NCBI GenBank assembly: GCA_963758505.1
Contig: CAVWVJ010000003.1
Coordinates: forward strand, 1,426,001 to 1,490,000
Direction of reading: 5' to 3'
DNA from: Korobacter sp963758505
GTDB taxonomy: Bacteria; Acidobacteriota; Terriglobia; Terriglobales; Acidobacteriaceae
Length of the DNA stretch: 64,000 nucleotides
The notes beneath the pieces are model-generated. The model did no database searches. It saw only the letters and a program-made list of their open reading frames with translations, and was not told the DNA's origin. This document shows positions 27,688-36,678 of the stretch, piece after piece. Position 1 is the first letter of the stretch. Every line of letters starts with the position of its first letter. A program made the position numbers and the translations under genes.

Positions 27688-28368
27688 ATGCGACGCGCCG
27701 ATCGCCTCTTTCGGATTGTCCAATTCCTGCGGGTCGGGCGCATGACCACCGCGCGCCGGCTCGCAGAGAAATTGCAGGTTTCCGAACGCACGATTTATCG
27801 CGATGTCCGAGACCTGCAACTTTCGGGGATGCCGATCGAGGGCGAAGCCGGCATCGGTTACCTATTGCGCCAGGATTTTGATATCCCACCCCTCATGTTT
27901 ACTCGTTCGGAAATCGAAGCGCTTGTATTGGGCGCCCGCATGGTGCGCGCCTGGGGTGGTACGGAACAGGGCGAAGCTGCCACTCAGGCACTCAACAAGA
28001 TCGAGGCCGTGCTGCCTCCCGATCTGCGCGACCGGGTCGACCAGACGCTGCTGTACGCCATTAACTTCAAAGTGTCGCCCGAGCTGAAACGCAGCGTGGA
28101 CGAATTGAACCACGCGGCTTCCGAACGACGATTCATCGAGTTCGACTATGCGCGGGAGGACGGCGAACACAGCCACCGCCGGGTCCGCCCTCTGGGTCTC
28201 TACTTCTGGGGTGGCGCCTGGACGCTGGCGAGCTGGTGCGAAATGCGCAAGGACTTCCGCAACTTTCGCGTCGATCGGATGAGCGGGTTGCTGGTGCTGG
28301 AACAAGCATTTCCCCTCGATCCTAAGAAATCGCTGCAGGCATTCATTGAAAAAATGAGGTCACGATGA
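27688..28368 (+). CDS. YafY-like transcriptional regulator (HTH-11 and WYL domains)
   Basis: The 226-residue protein opens with a DeoR/HTH-11 helix-turn-helix (ADRLFRIVQFLR, then TTARRLAEKLQVSERTIYRDV) and carries a WYL-type domain at about 135-225 (RRFIEFDYARED, then VRPLGLYFWGGAWTLASW). WYL domains bind ligands or nucleic acid to control DNA binding. It sits between the VOC and MmcQ/YjbR genes; the stop overlaps the next start by four bases. Probably regulates its own operon, perhaps through the dyad at 27207-27245 (inference). Confidence 0.88.
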   Translation: MRRADRLFRIVQFLRVGRMTTARRLAEKLQVSERTIYRDVRDLQLSGMPIEGEAGIGYLLRQDFDIPPLMFTRSEIEALVLGARMVRAWGGTEQGEAATQALNKIEAVLPPDLRDRVDQTLLYAINFKVSPELKRSVDELNHAASERRFIEFDYAREDGEHSHRRVRPLGLYFWGGAWTLASWCEMRKDFRNFRVDRMSGLLVLEQAFPLDPKKSLQAFIEKMRSR

Positions 28369-28847
28369 CCAACGACGCCATTCGCGCCTACTGCATGTCG
28401 CTGCCACTCGCCACCGAGGAGATCCAGTGGGAAGAGCACCTGCTCTTCAAGATTGGCGGCAAGATGTTTGCCATCATTACCCTCGGTGGCCACCGCTGCA
28501 ACTTCAAGTGCACGCCCGAGAAGTATGCCGAACTGGTGGAGATGACGGACATCGCACCCAGTTCGCATAACATGTGGAAATACCAGTGGGTGACGACGGA
28601 AACTCTCATCGCTTTGCCGGATGCCGAGTTCCGCGAGCTACTGACCGAATCGTACCGCCTCGTGCGTGCAAGCCTGCCGCGCAAAATACAGGTCGAGCTC
28701 GATGCCGGGCGCCAGCCCAAAATCAAGAAATGGGTGCCGAAGGCTGAGCGGGTTGCAGAGAAGAAGGCCGCGAGGAAGACGATCTTGACGAAGAAGGTCC
28801 TGAAGAAAACCGTTAAGAAGAAGGCGGCCAAGCGGACGCGGACGTAA
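28365..28847 (+). CDS. MmcQ/YjbR-family protein with histone-like lysine-rich tail
   Basis: Residues 1-115 match the MmcQ/YjbR fold (CMSLPLATEEIQWEEHLLFKIGGKMFAI, FKCTPEKYAEL, ELLTESYRLVRASLP). The last 40 residues are a run of Lys/Ala/Arg (for example KKTVKKKAAKRTRT) like histone-H1 tails, which in this family is unusual and suggests DNA or RNA binding. ATG overlaps the WYL gene stop (ATGA). Function of the core family is uncertain, described as DNA-binding by its cyclin-like fold. Confidence 0.85.
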   Translation: MTNDAIRAYCMSLPLATEEIQWEEHLLFKIGGKMFAIITLGGHRCNFKCTPEKYAELVEMTDIAPSSHNMWKYQWVTTETLIALPDAEFRELLTESYRLVRASLPRKIQVELDAGRQPKIKKWVPKAERVAEKKAARKTILTKKVLKKTVKKKAAKRTRT

Positions 28848-28851
28848 CAGC

Positions 28852-28889
28852 CGGTCCCCACGTCGGGCGGCGCCCTCCTCTGGATGACA
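28852..28889 (+). repeat. Dispersed extragenic repeat, family A, diverged copy
   Basis: After the YjbR stop, a block beginning CGGTCCCCACGTCGGGCGG and ending CCCTCCTCTGGATGACA shares both ends with the repeat at 11618-11645 but carries a changed centre. Confidence 0.7.
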
Positions 28890-29010
28890 AGAAGAGGAAT
28901 GACGCTGCGAGTGGCGTAGTGGGCTGGACCGCGGAGCGGTGTCTCGGTCGATGCTCCCTTGGTTTAAAATTGAAGGTTCCCATTTCCTTCAAATTCCTAC
29001 CAGGGGCATC

Positions 29011-30583
29011 ATGGCAAAGATTCAACGCGCAATTCTGAGTGTCACCGATAAAACCGGGTTGGCCGATTTCGCCCGCAAGCTGGCGTCGCACGGCGTCGAA
29101 CTTATCTCCACGGGGGGCACCGCGAAGTTGTTGCGCGATGCCGGAATCCCGGTAAAAGACATCTCCGACCTCACAGGCTTCCCCGAGATGCTCGATGGCC
29201 GGGTGAAGACGCTGCACCCGAAGGTGCACGGCGGCATTCTGCATATTCGCGGAAACCGGCAGCACGTGGCGGCGGTTGCCGAGCACGGCATTCAGCCGAT
29301 CGACATGGTCGTCGTGAACCTTTATGCGTTCGAAAAGACCGCGGCGAAGCCCGGTGTGCACTTCGAGGAGATCATCGAGAACATCGACATCGGCGGCCCC
29401 TCGATGGTGCGCTCGGCTGCGAAAAACTTTCAGGATGTCGCGATCGTAACCTCGCCCGGCGACTATGTAGCGATCGCCGAAGAGATGGACAAAAACGCCG
29501 GTTCACTCTCGCTGCAAACCAAGTGGCGCTTAGCCCAGCGGGCGTTCGCCACCACGGCGGCCTATGATTCGGCGATTGCTTCGGCGCTGGAGCAGGTTTC
29601 CGCCGGCGACGCGGGCCAGTTCGATATTTCCAAGCTTGCGGGCGCGCAGGAGTTTCCGCAGACCTTGCGTCTCTCGTTCAATAAGGCCTTCGATCTGCGT
29701 TACGGCGAAAATCCTCACCAGAAAGCCGCGCTCTATTCCGACGGCACCGGCTTGGGGGTCGCCAACGGGCGGCAATTGCAGGGCAAAGAGCTCTCGTACA
29801 ACAACATCGTCGACCTCCAAGCCGCCTGGGACCTCGCGCAGGAGTTCGATGAGACGGTTGTTGCCATTATTAAGCACACGAACCCATGCGGAACCGCAGT
29901 CGCTTCGACGCTTGTCGAAGCGTATAAGCGTGCGCTTCGAAGCCGATCCGGTCTCGGCATTCGGGGGCGTGATCGGCGTCAATCGCGAGATCGATGAAGC
30001 CACCGCGGAAGAGATGGCCAAGCTTTTTCTCGAGGTGATCGCGGCTCCAAGCTTCAGCGAGGGCGCGAAGGCGAGATTCGCTGCCAAGAAAAACCTGCGT
30101 TTAGTGGAAGTGAAGGCTGTCGAGCAGAAGTGGACGCTGAAAAACGTCTCCGGCGGCATCCTGGTGCAGGACAACGACGTGCGTCCGCTCACCGAAGCCG
30201 ACCTGAAAGTTGTCACCAAGCGCAAGCCCACCGAAGCCGAGATGCGCGACCTGCTGTTTGCGTGGAAGGTCTGCAAGCACGTGAAGTCGAACGCCATTCT
30301 TTACGCGAAAGATGGCCGCAGCCTCGGAGTAGGCGCGGGCCAGATGTCGCGCGTCGATTCCGCTCGCATTGGCGCGATGAAGGCGGTGCTGCCGCTGAAG
30401 GGTTGTGTCGCCGCCAGCGACGCGTTCTTCCCATTCCCCGATGGAGTCGAGGTCATCGCGGAAGCTGGAGCAACGGCGATCATCCAGCCGGGTGGCTCGG
30501 TGAAGGATCAGGAAGTGATCGACGCCGCGGATCGGTTGGGGCTCGCGATGGTGATGACCGGGGTGAGGCACTTCCGGCATTAA
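29011..30583 (+). pseudogene. purH: purH (AICAR transformylase/IMP cyclohydrolase) interrupted by a +1 frameshift
   Basis: The first frame (from ATG 29011) gives the IMP cyclohydrolase domain (AILSVTDKTGLADFARKLA, STGGTAKLLRDAG, LDGRVKTLHPKVHGGIL) and the start of the transformylase domain including KHTNPCG. At YKRAL it departs into RSRSGLGIRGRDRR and stops at 29997. The next frame continues the conserved EADPVSAFGGVIGVNREID, then DLLFAWKVCKHVKSNAI and ends GVRHFRH at 30583. Total length is 1573 bases; removing one base gives 523 residues, normal for PurH. The extra base is in CTTCGAAG at about 29935. The last two steps of purine synthesis need this enzyme, so a true null would be striking; a sequencing error or +1 frameshifting at CTT-C is possible. 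Confidence 0.9.
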
Positions 30584-30595
30584 ATTCAAAATACT

Positions 30596-30679
30596 AACCA
30601 CAGAGGACACGGAGGGTCACTGAGGTCTTGGGGTCAGAAACCCCGAAAACCTCTGACCTCCTCTGCGTCCTCCGTGGTT
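30596..30679. terminator. Long inverted repeat between purH and prmC (repeat family B, paired copies)
   Basis: AACCACAGAGGACACGGAGG (30596-30615) faces its near-complement ending CCTCCGTGGTT (30660-30679), and an inner stem GGGGT..ACCCC closes the loop. It lies between convergent genes and touches the prmC stop codon. It could end transcription from both sides, although no clear U-run is present. Confidence 0.6.
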
Positions 30680-31521
30680 CATGGCTTTCTCGCGACTACG
30701 ACCCGCGGAATTCCTTGCAGGTCGGGAATGACCCGGAAGTCGCTCCAGCGGTGCATGATCTCGTGTACCGGTTCGGCGATGGAGTAGCCGATCTCCATCA
30801 GGAACCAGCCGCCAGGCTTCAGGTGGTCCCATACTTGCGGTGCGAGGCGGGCGATGATGTCCATGCCGCGTTCGCCGCCGAAGACCGCGCAGTGCGGCTC
30901 GAAGTCGCGTACCTGCTTCTGCACTTTGTCGGCTTCGCATTCACCGACGTAGGGCGGATTCGACACGATGACATCGAACAAGCGCCCAGGTTCGATGGCG
31001 CTCAGCAAATCGCTTTGCCGGAATTCGATATTCGCCTCGAGACGCGCTGCGTTGGCCTGTGCAATTTCCAGCGCCTCGGTTGAGATATCGACGCCCATCA
31101 ATGTACTTTTCGGCAATTCCTTGGCGAGAGTTACCGCAATGCAGCCAGATCCGGTGCCGACGTCGAGCACACTCCAGCAAACGGCCTGCGCGGACCCGGC
31201 GAGTTCGAGAACAGCTTCGATCAGGTGCTCCGTTTCCGGGCGCGGGATGAGTACAGTCGGGGAGACCAGGAAATCGCGGCCGAAGAATTCCTGGTGGCCG
31301 GTGATGTACTGCGCCGGTTCGCCCGTGCAGCGGCGGGCGATGGCTTCCTCGTAGCGAGCGAACTCGTCTTCCGTCAGTTCGCGCTCCGGGTAGGTGAAGA
31401 GGTAGGCACGTGTGCAGTCGAGGGCGAACATCAGCAGCAGTTCGGCGCTGAGGCGCGGAGAGGGCGTATCGGCCTGCTCCAGGCGCTTGAGGGCCGCGTC
31501 GAATGCTTGCTTGAGAGTCAT
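30679..31521 (-). CDS. prmC: Peptide chain release factor N5-glutamine methyltransferase
   Basis: The ATG at 31521 (MTLKQAFDAALKRL) is preferred over the upstream ATG at 31560. The 280-residue product has the N-terminal helical PrmC domain, the SAM-binding motif DVGTGSG (120-126) and the substrate motif NPPY (188-191). It methylates the glutamine of the GGQ motif in RF1 and RF2. prfA lies directly upstream on the same strand, 172 bases away, matching the classic prfA-prmC order; two repeat copies sit in that gap. Confidence 0.95.
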   Translation of the reverse strand: MTLKQAFDAALKRLEQADTPSPRLSAELLLMFALDCTRAYLFTYPERELTEDEFARYEEAIARRCTGEPAQYITGHQEFFGRDFLVSPTVLIPRPETEHLIEAVLELAGSAQAVCWSVLDVGTGSGCIAVTLAKELPKSTLMGVDISTEALEIAQANAARLEANIEFRQSDLLSAIEPGRLFDVIVSNPPYVGECEADKVQKQVRDFEPHCAVFGGERGMDIIARLAPQVWDHLKPGGWFLMEIGYSIAEPVHEIMHRWSDFRVIPDLQGIPRVVVARKP

Positions 31522-31534
31522 CAACAAGGCTCTT

Positions 31535-31563
31535 CCACCACCGAGGACACGGAGGATCACAGA
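31535..31563 (+). repeat. Repeat family B, copy
   Basis: CCACCGAGGACACGGAGG followed by ATCACAGAGG resembles the CCACAGAGGACACGGAGG unit at 30598. It lies between prfA and prmC, and an opposite-facing copy is at 31661-31682. Confidence 0.75.
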
Positions 31564-31660
31564 GGTCTATTCAATCTCGCGACTTAATTCCGAATTCACA
31601 ACGAGAGCTATCGTCCGACCAGCGACCGGAGCTCCAAGACTTCGAACCGCCCGCCTCCGG

Positions 31661-31682
31661 GACCTCTGTGCCCTCGGTGGTT
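31661..31682 (-). repeat. Repeat family B, inverted copy
   Basis: GACCTCTGTGCCCTCGGTGG reads on the minus strand as CCACCGAGGGCACAGAGG, an inverted relative of the copy at 31535-31563, so the prfA-prmC spacer could fold into a long stem. Confidence 0.72.
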
Positions 31683-31693
31683 ATGCGAAGTTG

Positions 31694-32773
31694 CTAACTC
31701 ACCGTGGCCGATTGTTCCTTCATTTTTTCCGACTGGAAGTGGGTGATCAACGCCTCGATCAGCGCGCCGATTTTGCCATCCATAAATTCGGTCAACTGGT
31801 GGACGGTGTAGCCGATGCGGTGATCGGTGACGCGGTTCTGCGGGAAGTTGTAGGTACGGATCTTCTCGCTGCGATCGCCGGAGCCGACCATCTGCTTGCG
31901 CTCTTTCGCCAGTGCGTCGGCCTGCTTCTGCTGCTCCACTTCGTAGAGGCGGGCGCGCAGCACGCGCATGGCTTTTTCGCGGTTCTTGATCTGCGATTTC
32001 TCGTCCTGGCAACTGACCACGGTGTTCGTAGGCAGGTGGGTGATGCGTACCGCCGAGTAGGTCGTGTTCACGGACTGGCCGCCGGGCCCCGAAGAACAGA
32101 AGGTATCGACACGAATGTCCTTGGCTTCGATCTTCACGTCCACTTCCTCGGCTTCGGGCAGCACGGCCACCGTTACCGCCGAGGTATGCACCCGGCCTTG
32201 GGTTTCCGTCTGCGGCACGCGCTGCACGCGGTGTACGCCGCTCTCGTACTTGAGCTTGGAGAAGACGCCCTTGCCCTCGATGATGGCGATGACTTCCTTC
32301 AGGCCGCCCACACCGGATTCGGAGGAGGAAAGCACTTCGACCTTCCAGCGCTGGGTTTCGGCATAGCGGTTGTACATGCGGAAGATCTCCGCGGCGAACA
32401 GAGACGCCTCGTCCCCGCCGGTGCCGGCGCGGATTTCGATGATGATGTTCTTCTCGTCGTTCGGGTCTTTGGGGAGCAGCAGGACCTTCAACTCCTCTAG
32501 CACGGCGCCCAGGCGCAGCTCGAGTTCATGCAGTTCCTGCTGGGCGTAGGCCTTCATCTCCGGGTCGCTCTCTTCGGCAACCATCTGGCGGCTATCGGCA
32601 ATGCCGCGTTTCAGGTCTTTGTACTCGCGATACTTCTGCACCACGGGCGAGAAGTCAGAGTGCGCCTTCGCCGTCTTCTGGTATTTCGCGGAGTCGTTCA
32701 CGATATCGGGCGAGGCGAGGGCCTGCGTCAGCTCTTCGTACTTGGCTTCAATTTGGTCCAGTCGTTCAAACAT
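31694..32773 (-). CDS. prfA: Peptide chain release factor 1
   Basis: The ATG at 32773 (MFERLDQIEAKYEEL) gives 359 residues, the normal RF1 size. The tripeptide anticodon-like motif is PQT at 187-189 (RVPQTETQGR), and the peptidyl-transferase motif GGQ is at 231-233 (SSGPGGQSVN). PxT marks RF1 rather than RF2 (which has SPF), so it reads UAA and UAG. It is followed by prmC, its own modifying enzyme. Confidence 0.97.
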   Translation of the reverse strand: MFERLDQIEAKYEELTQALASPDIVNDSAKYQKTAKAHSDFSPVVQKYREYKDLKRGIADSRQMVAEESDPEMKAYAQQELHELELRLGAVLEELKVLLLPKDPNDEKNIIIEIRAGTGGDEASLFAAEIFRMYNRYAETQRWKVEVLSSSESGVGGLKEVIAIIEGKGVFSKLKYESGVHRVQRVPQTETQGRVHTSAVTVAVLPEAEEVDVKIEAKDIRVDTFCSSGPGGQSVNTTYSAVRITHLPTNTVVSCQDEKSQIKNREKAMRVLRARLYEVEQQKQADALAKERKQMVGSGDRSEKIRTYNFPQNRVTDHRIGYTVHQLTEFMDGKIGALIEALITHFQSEKMKEQSATVS

Positions 32774-32957
32774 GGCGTTGTCATCGGCCCGAGCAGGGCA
32801 AACAAGCCGCAATCGCGGCGCTCATCATCAGGATTGAGTTTGAGGGATTTCAGACGAACGGCAGCGTCGGCGGCGGGCGCCGCTAGCCAAGCACGTGATG
32901 GACCGAAGAAGTCACGAGAAATATCTTACACAGGTTCGTGGACGATTGGCAGAGTAT

Positions 32958-33182
32958 CTACTTGCGAAAGTGCTGAATGATCCAGGAGACAAGCGAGAGG
33001 ACGATGCTGAGGACAATGCAGGTCATCAGCGGAAAGTAGAAGGTGGTGTGCTTGCCGCGGTACGTGATGTCGCCGGGCAGGCGCCCAATGGGGATGCCCG
33101 CGCGGCCGAGGAGCAGGATGACTCCGCCGATGAGGACCAGCAGGATCCCGATGAAGATAACCGCGCGACCTAGATCGTTCAT
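32958..33182 (-). CDS. DUF2905 small membrane protein
   Basis: The 74-residue protein has two membrane helices (AVIFIGILLVLIGGVILLL and MTCIVLSIVLSLVSWII) flanking the family signature GRLPGDITYRG. It starts five bases after the stop of the secreted protein gene at 33188. Widespread in bacteria, function unknown. Confidence 0.9.
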   Translation of the reverse strand: MNDLGRAVIFIGILLVLIGGVILLLGRAGIPIGRLPGDITYRGKHTTFYFPLMTCIVLSIVLSLVSWIIQHFRK

Positions 33183-33187
33183 GCGCG

Positions 33188-33691
33188 TTACTGCTTTCCG
33201 TCCGGCTTGTGGTCGGCAACGGCGGCTGCTGGCCCCGCCGGCGCGCTGTAGCGGACGGAAAGCTTCCAGGCGTCACCAGCCTTGTTCCATACGTCCACTA
33301 CGAAGATCCGCCCCGTGCCCGCCCGATAGATGAAGCTGACGACCGCCGCACTCTCATGATTGAGATGAACCGCCATGTCCGATAGATGGAACTCGCTGGC
33401 TGGAAATCCCGGACCCTCGTCCTGAAGCCACTCTTCCCGCGGAATTGGACTGGACGGCGCCGAGGAACGCCGCACCTCGAAGTCGTCCGCGGTCAGCTTC
33501 GTCAATGCCGCCTTTTCGTGTTTCAGGCGCGCATCCAGAAGCTGCTGTTCGAGCTCGTAAAAGATGGCGACGGTGCGGGTGCGGGTGACGATGAGAGCAG
33601 GACCAGGCGGGCCGCCGGTGGGCGGGGTGTCCTGCGGCTGCATTTGGGAGACGACGAGGAGGCCGAAGAGCAGGAGAGAGCTGGATCGCAT
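33188..33691 (-). CDS. Secreted NTF2/DUF4440-like protein
   Basis: The ATG at 33691 (MRSSSLLLFGLLVVSQ) starts a signal peptide; an open frame continues upstream to 34099 but that part overlaps the membrane protein gene in another frame. The mature domain of about 125 residues starts with a helix (FYELEQQLLDARLKHEKAALTKLTADDFEV) and continues with beta strands (AAVVSFIYRAG, IFVVDVWNKAGDAWKLSVRYSA), matching SnoaL/NTF2-like folds. Second gene of a three-gene operon. Confidence 0.72.
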   Translation of the reverse strand: MRSSSLLLFGLLVVSQMQPQDTPPTGGPPGPALIVTRTRTVAIFYELEQQLLDARLKHEKAALTKLTADDFEVRRSSAPSSPIPREEWLQDEGPGFPASEFHLSDMAVHLNHESAAVVSFIYRAGTGRIFVVDVWNKAGDAWKLSVRYSAPAGPAAAVADHKPDGKQ

Positions 33692-33702
33692 ACGAGAAAA
33701 GT

Positions 33703-34071
33703 TTACGGGATCTTGGGCAGATCGCGGTTCAAGTCGCGTTGAATGCGGCGCTGGTGCAGGAGCCGCAAAGGCTTCGAGTAGGTGATGATGCCGAAGGCCG
33801 TAATGGCCGCAAGCAATAGGCCGCTGCTGATCGCCAGGAAGACGACCGAGGCTTTCGTCTGGGCGATCTGGGCGATGATCTCGGCGTTCGCCGGGGTAAT
33901 CATCAGGGCGAAGGCCAGGGTCAGCATGCCCAGGCCGGCCAGCAGCCCGGTGATGTTCTTCGCCCACTTGCCGGTGGCGTGATACTCGGCGAAGAAGTGG
34001 AAGCCGGAGATCGCGAAGCCGGCAATCAGCACGAAATTGCCGATAATCGAGATGGCAAATTTCAGATCCAT
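33703..34071 (-). CDS. Small membrane protein, four helices
   Basis: The 122-residue product begins MDLKFAISIIGNFVLIAG and shows about three to four hydrophobic helices (TGLLAGLGMLTLAFALMI, SVVFLAISSGLLLAAITAFGI) and a basic tail. No family is recognised. It is the first gene of an operon with the NTF2-like (11-base gap) and DUF2905 genes. The divergent metalloprotease gene starts 134 bases away. Confidence 0.7.
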   Translation of the reverse strand: MDLKFAISIIGNFVLIAGFAISGFHFFAEYHATGKWAKNITGLLAGLGMLTLAFALMITPANAEIIAQIAQTKASVVFLAISSGLLLAAITAFGIITYSKPLRLLHQRRIQRDLNRDLPKIP

Positions 34072-34204
34072 AAACCGCCTCTCGTAATTGGACGCACAAC
34101 CAGAGCAGCAGGTTGTTACGAGCCCTTTTGCGTTACCTATGCCGCGTGGTTTACAAATGCTGCTACTCGCGAATGCTCATCGCGATCTTACGTGGGGTTC
34201 CCGG

Positions 34205-36655
34205 ATGAAGCAAAAGCTCGGCCTGATTCTGCTCTTATTGTTCACTATCTCCCTGGCGGCGCAGAGTAATAAACAGTATTCGCGGGTGCAGGGATTGAAG
34301 CGCAACGACGGATTCATCCCTTTCTACTGGGACGAAGCGAAGGGCAGCCTGCTCTTCGAACTCTCTCCGGCAGCCATGGACCGCGAATTTCTGTATTTCA
34401 CGGCCATGGGCAGTGGCGTCGGTTCGACCGAGCTCTTCGCCGATCGCAGCTCCCTGGCCGAACGCTCGCAGCTCTGCCGCTTCCGTCGCGTCGGACCGAA
34501 GGTGCTGATGATCGTGGAGAACACCAGCTTCCGCGCTCCGAACGGCAGCCCGGACCTGCAGCGCTCCGTGGAGGCAAGCTTCCCGACCTCGGTGCTGGCG
34601 GCCATGCCCATCGAGAGCGAGCAGGACGGTACCCTGATCGTGAACGCCAACCCGCTGGTGATCCGTGACGCCTTCGATCTGCTGGGACAGATCCTGCATC
34701 CCCTGCGGGCGAACAACGGGGTGATTGCGCCGGCGGCGGCGGGGCCGGAGGAGCCAAAGTGGAAGGTCGATCCGGACCGCAGCGTGGTGGACATGGAGCA
34801 CACGCGGTCTTTTCCCCTGAACACCGAGGCGGAGGCGCTGCTCACGTTTGTGACCGAGAAGCCCGGAGCCAAGCTCAACCAGCCGGAGGCTCGGACCGTG
34901 AGCGTACGCGAGCATCATTCGTTCGTGCAGTTACCGGATGCCGGCTACGAACCCAGGGAATCCGATCCGCGCGTCGGCTACTTCGGAAGCGAGTTCGAGG
35001 ATTTCTCGCAGCCGTTCAATCAGCCGCTGCAACGCATGCTCATCAATCGCTGGCGCCTGCAGAAGAAGAATCCCGGTGCGGCGTTGAGCGAGCCGGTGAA
35101 GCCGATCGTCTTCTATCTCGATCGCGCGATTCCCGAGCCGGTGCGCAGCGCGGCCCGGCAGGGAGCTCTGTGGTGGAACCAGGCCTTCGAGCAGGCGGGA
35201 TTCAAAAATGCGCTGCTGGTCGAAGACCTGCCGGAGGGTGCCGATCCGCTGGACGTGCGCTATCCGACCATCCAGTGGACGAACCGCTCGGGTCGCGGCT
35301 GGTCGGTAGGCATGGTGCAGGTCGATCCGCGCACCGGGGAGATCCTGCACGGAGTGGTGCAGCTGGATTCGCATCGCATGCGGACCGTCCATAACTACTG
35401 GAGTGTGCTCCAGCCGCCGAGTGCGAATGCCGAGCCCGATCCCAGCATCTTCGCCGAACTCGACCGCGCCGACCCAAAGCTGACGGAAGAACAGGCGATG
35501 ACCCAGCGCCTCGCCCTGCTGACTTGTCATGAGATGGGACATGTGCTCGGCCTCGAACATAATTTTGTGGCGAGCACCTTCGATCGCGGCAGCGTGATGG
35601 ATTACTACGCGCCGCGGGTGAAGATTCGCGCCGACGGTTCGGCGGATATGAGCGATGCCTACATGCAGGGCGTGGGCAGCTATGACAAGTTCGCCATCGA
35701 ATGGGGCTACAGCACCCTCGGCAGGGAAGATGCGGCGGCAGAGCGCAAGCGGCTCGATGGAATCATCGAGCGCTGGAACAAGCAGGGGATCTTCTGGGGT
35801 AACTATGAAGACCCGCGTTGGAACTCGTACGACGACGGGCCGGATCCTGTGACCTGGCTGCGCACGGTGGCGCCGGTGCGCGACGCATTGATGAAGCTCT
35901 ATACCCCCTCGATGATGCGCCCGGGCGAGCCGTGGTCCGATTTTGCTTCGCGGTATGCCCTGATCTATCTCTTCCACCGGTACGGATTGGCGGCAGCGGT
36001 AAATGTTGTCGGCAGCGCCAAGGTTCCTCCCTCGCTCGTGGGCGATGGCAACAAGCCCTTCGAAGTATGGCCGGTGGAGCAACAGCGAGAGGCGCTGAAC
36101 TTATTGATCGATGCGCTCGATCCGAAAGAACTGCACATTGCACCGGAGGTCTGGTCGGCGCTGGTGCCGCTCGAGAACCGGGATTGGGGTGATCCCGAGC
36201 GCTTCAAGTCGCCGTCGGGCTATGTGTTCAGCCCGCAGGACGGAGCCCGCGCCGTGAGCGAGATCGTGGTCGGTGGTCTGCTCGCGCCACGCCGCGTGGA
36301 GCGCCTGATTGCGATTCATACCGAGGATCCGAAATCGTTGAGCGCGGAAGAAGTGGTGGACGCGCTGGTGCAGCACGCCTTTGCTCCGCCATTGATGGAC
36401 GATCCGCTCGAGGACGTGGTGCGCGATGAAGTGGCAGAGCGCCTGATGGCGCTGGCGGCGGACGAGAATGCAACTCCGGAGACGCAGGCGGCCGCTATGC
36501 ACGGCGTCTATGAAGTGCAGCATGCGTTCCGTGCCGGGACCTCTTCCGGATCGAGCGAGCGGCTTGCCATCCAGATCGAGCGCTTCCTGCGCGATCCCAA
36601 GAACAACACGCCCAAGGTGAAGCCGTCGGGCGCACCCGAAGGTCCGCCGGTATAG
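34205..36655 (+). CDS. Secreted zinc metalloprotease (DUF5117/DUF4953 type)
   Basis: The ATG at 34205 starts a signal peptide (MKQKLGLILLLLFTISLAAQ). The 816-residue protein has the DUF5118/DUF5117 N-terminal region (GFIPFYWDEAKGSLLFELS, then REHHSFVQLPDAGYEPRESDPRVGYF) and a metzincin-like zinc motif, HEMGHVLGLEH, in TCHEMGHVLGLEHNF. The helical C-terminal half fits DUF4953. Large proteins of this type are common in Bacteroidetes and Acidobacteria; substrates are unknown. It is followed by sodC 23 bases after its stop, suggesting co-transcription. Confidence 0.88.
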   Translation: MKQKLGLILLLLFTISLAAQSNKQYSRVQGLKRNDGFIPFYWDEAKGSLLFELSPAAMDREFLYFTAMGSGVGSTELFADRSSLAERSQLCRFRRVGPKVLMIVENTSFRAPNGSPDLQRSVEASFPTSVLAAMPIESEQDGTLIVNANPLVIRDAFDLLGQILHPLRANNGVIAPAAAGPEEPKWKVDPDRSVVDMEHTRSFPLNTEAEALLTFVTEKPGAKLNQPEARTVSVREHHSFVQLPDAGYEPRESDPRVGYFGSEFEDFSQPFNQPLQRMLINRWRLQKKNPGAALSEPVKPIVFYLDRAIPEPVRSAARQGALWWNQAFEQAGFKNALLVEDLPEGADPLDVRYPTIQWTNRSGRGWSVGMVQVDPRTGEILHGVVQLDSHRMRTVHNYWSVLQPPSANAEPDPSIFAELDRADPKLTEEQAMTQRLALLTCHEMGHVLGLEHNFVASTFDRGSVMDYYAPRVKIRADGSADMSDAYMQGVGSYDKFAIEWGYSTLGREDAAAERKRLDGIIERWNKQGIFWGNYEDPRWNSYDDGPDPVTWLRTVAPVRDALMKLYTPSMMRPGEPWSDFASRYALIYLFHRYGLAAAVNVVGSAKVPPSLVGDGNKPFEVWPVEQQREALNLLIDALDPKELHIAPEVWSALVPLENRDWGDPERFKSPSGYVFSPQDGARAVSEIVVGGLLAPRRVERLIAIHTEDPKSLSAEEVVDALVQHAFAPPLMDDPLEDVVRDEVAERLMALAADENATPETQAAAMHGVYEVQHAFRAGTSSGSSERLAIQIERFLRDPKNNTPKVKPSGAPEGPPV

Positions 36656-36678
36656 TGATGCTCGAGAGAAAGGATCCC

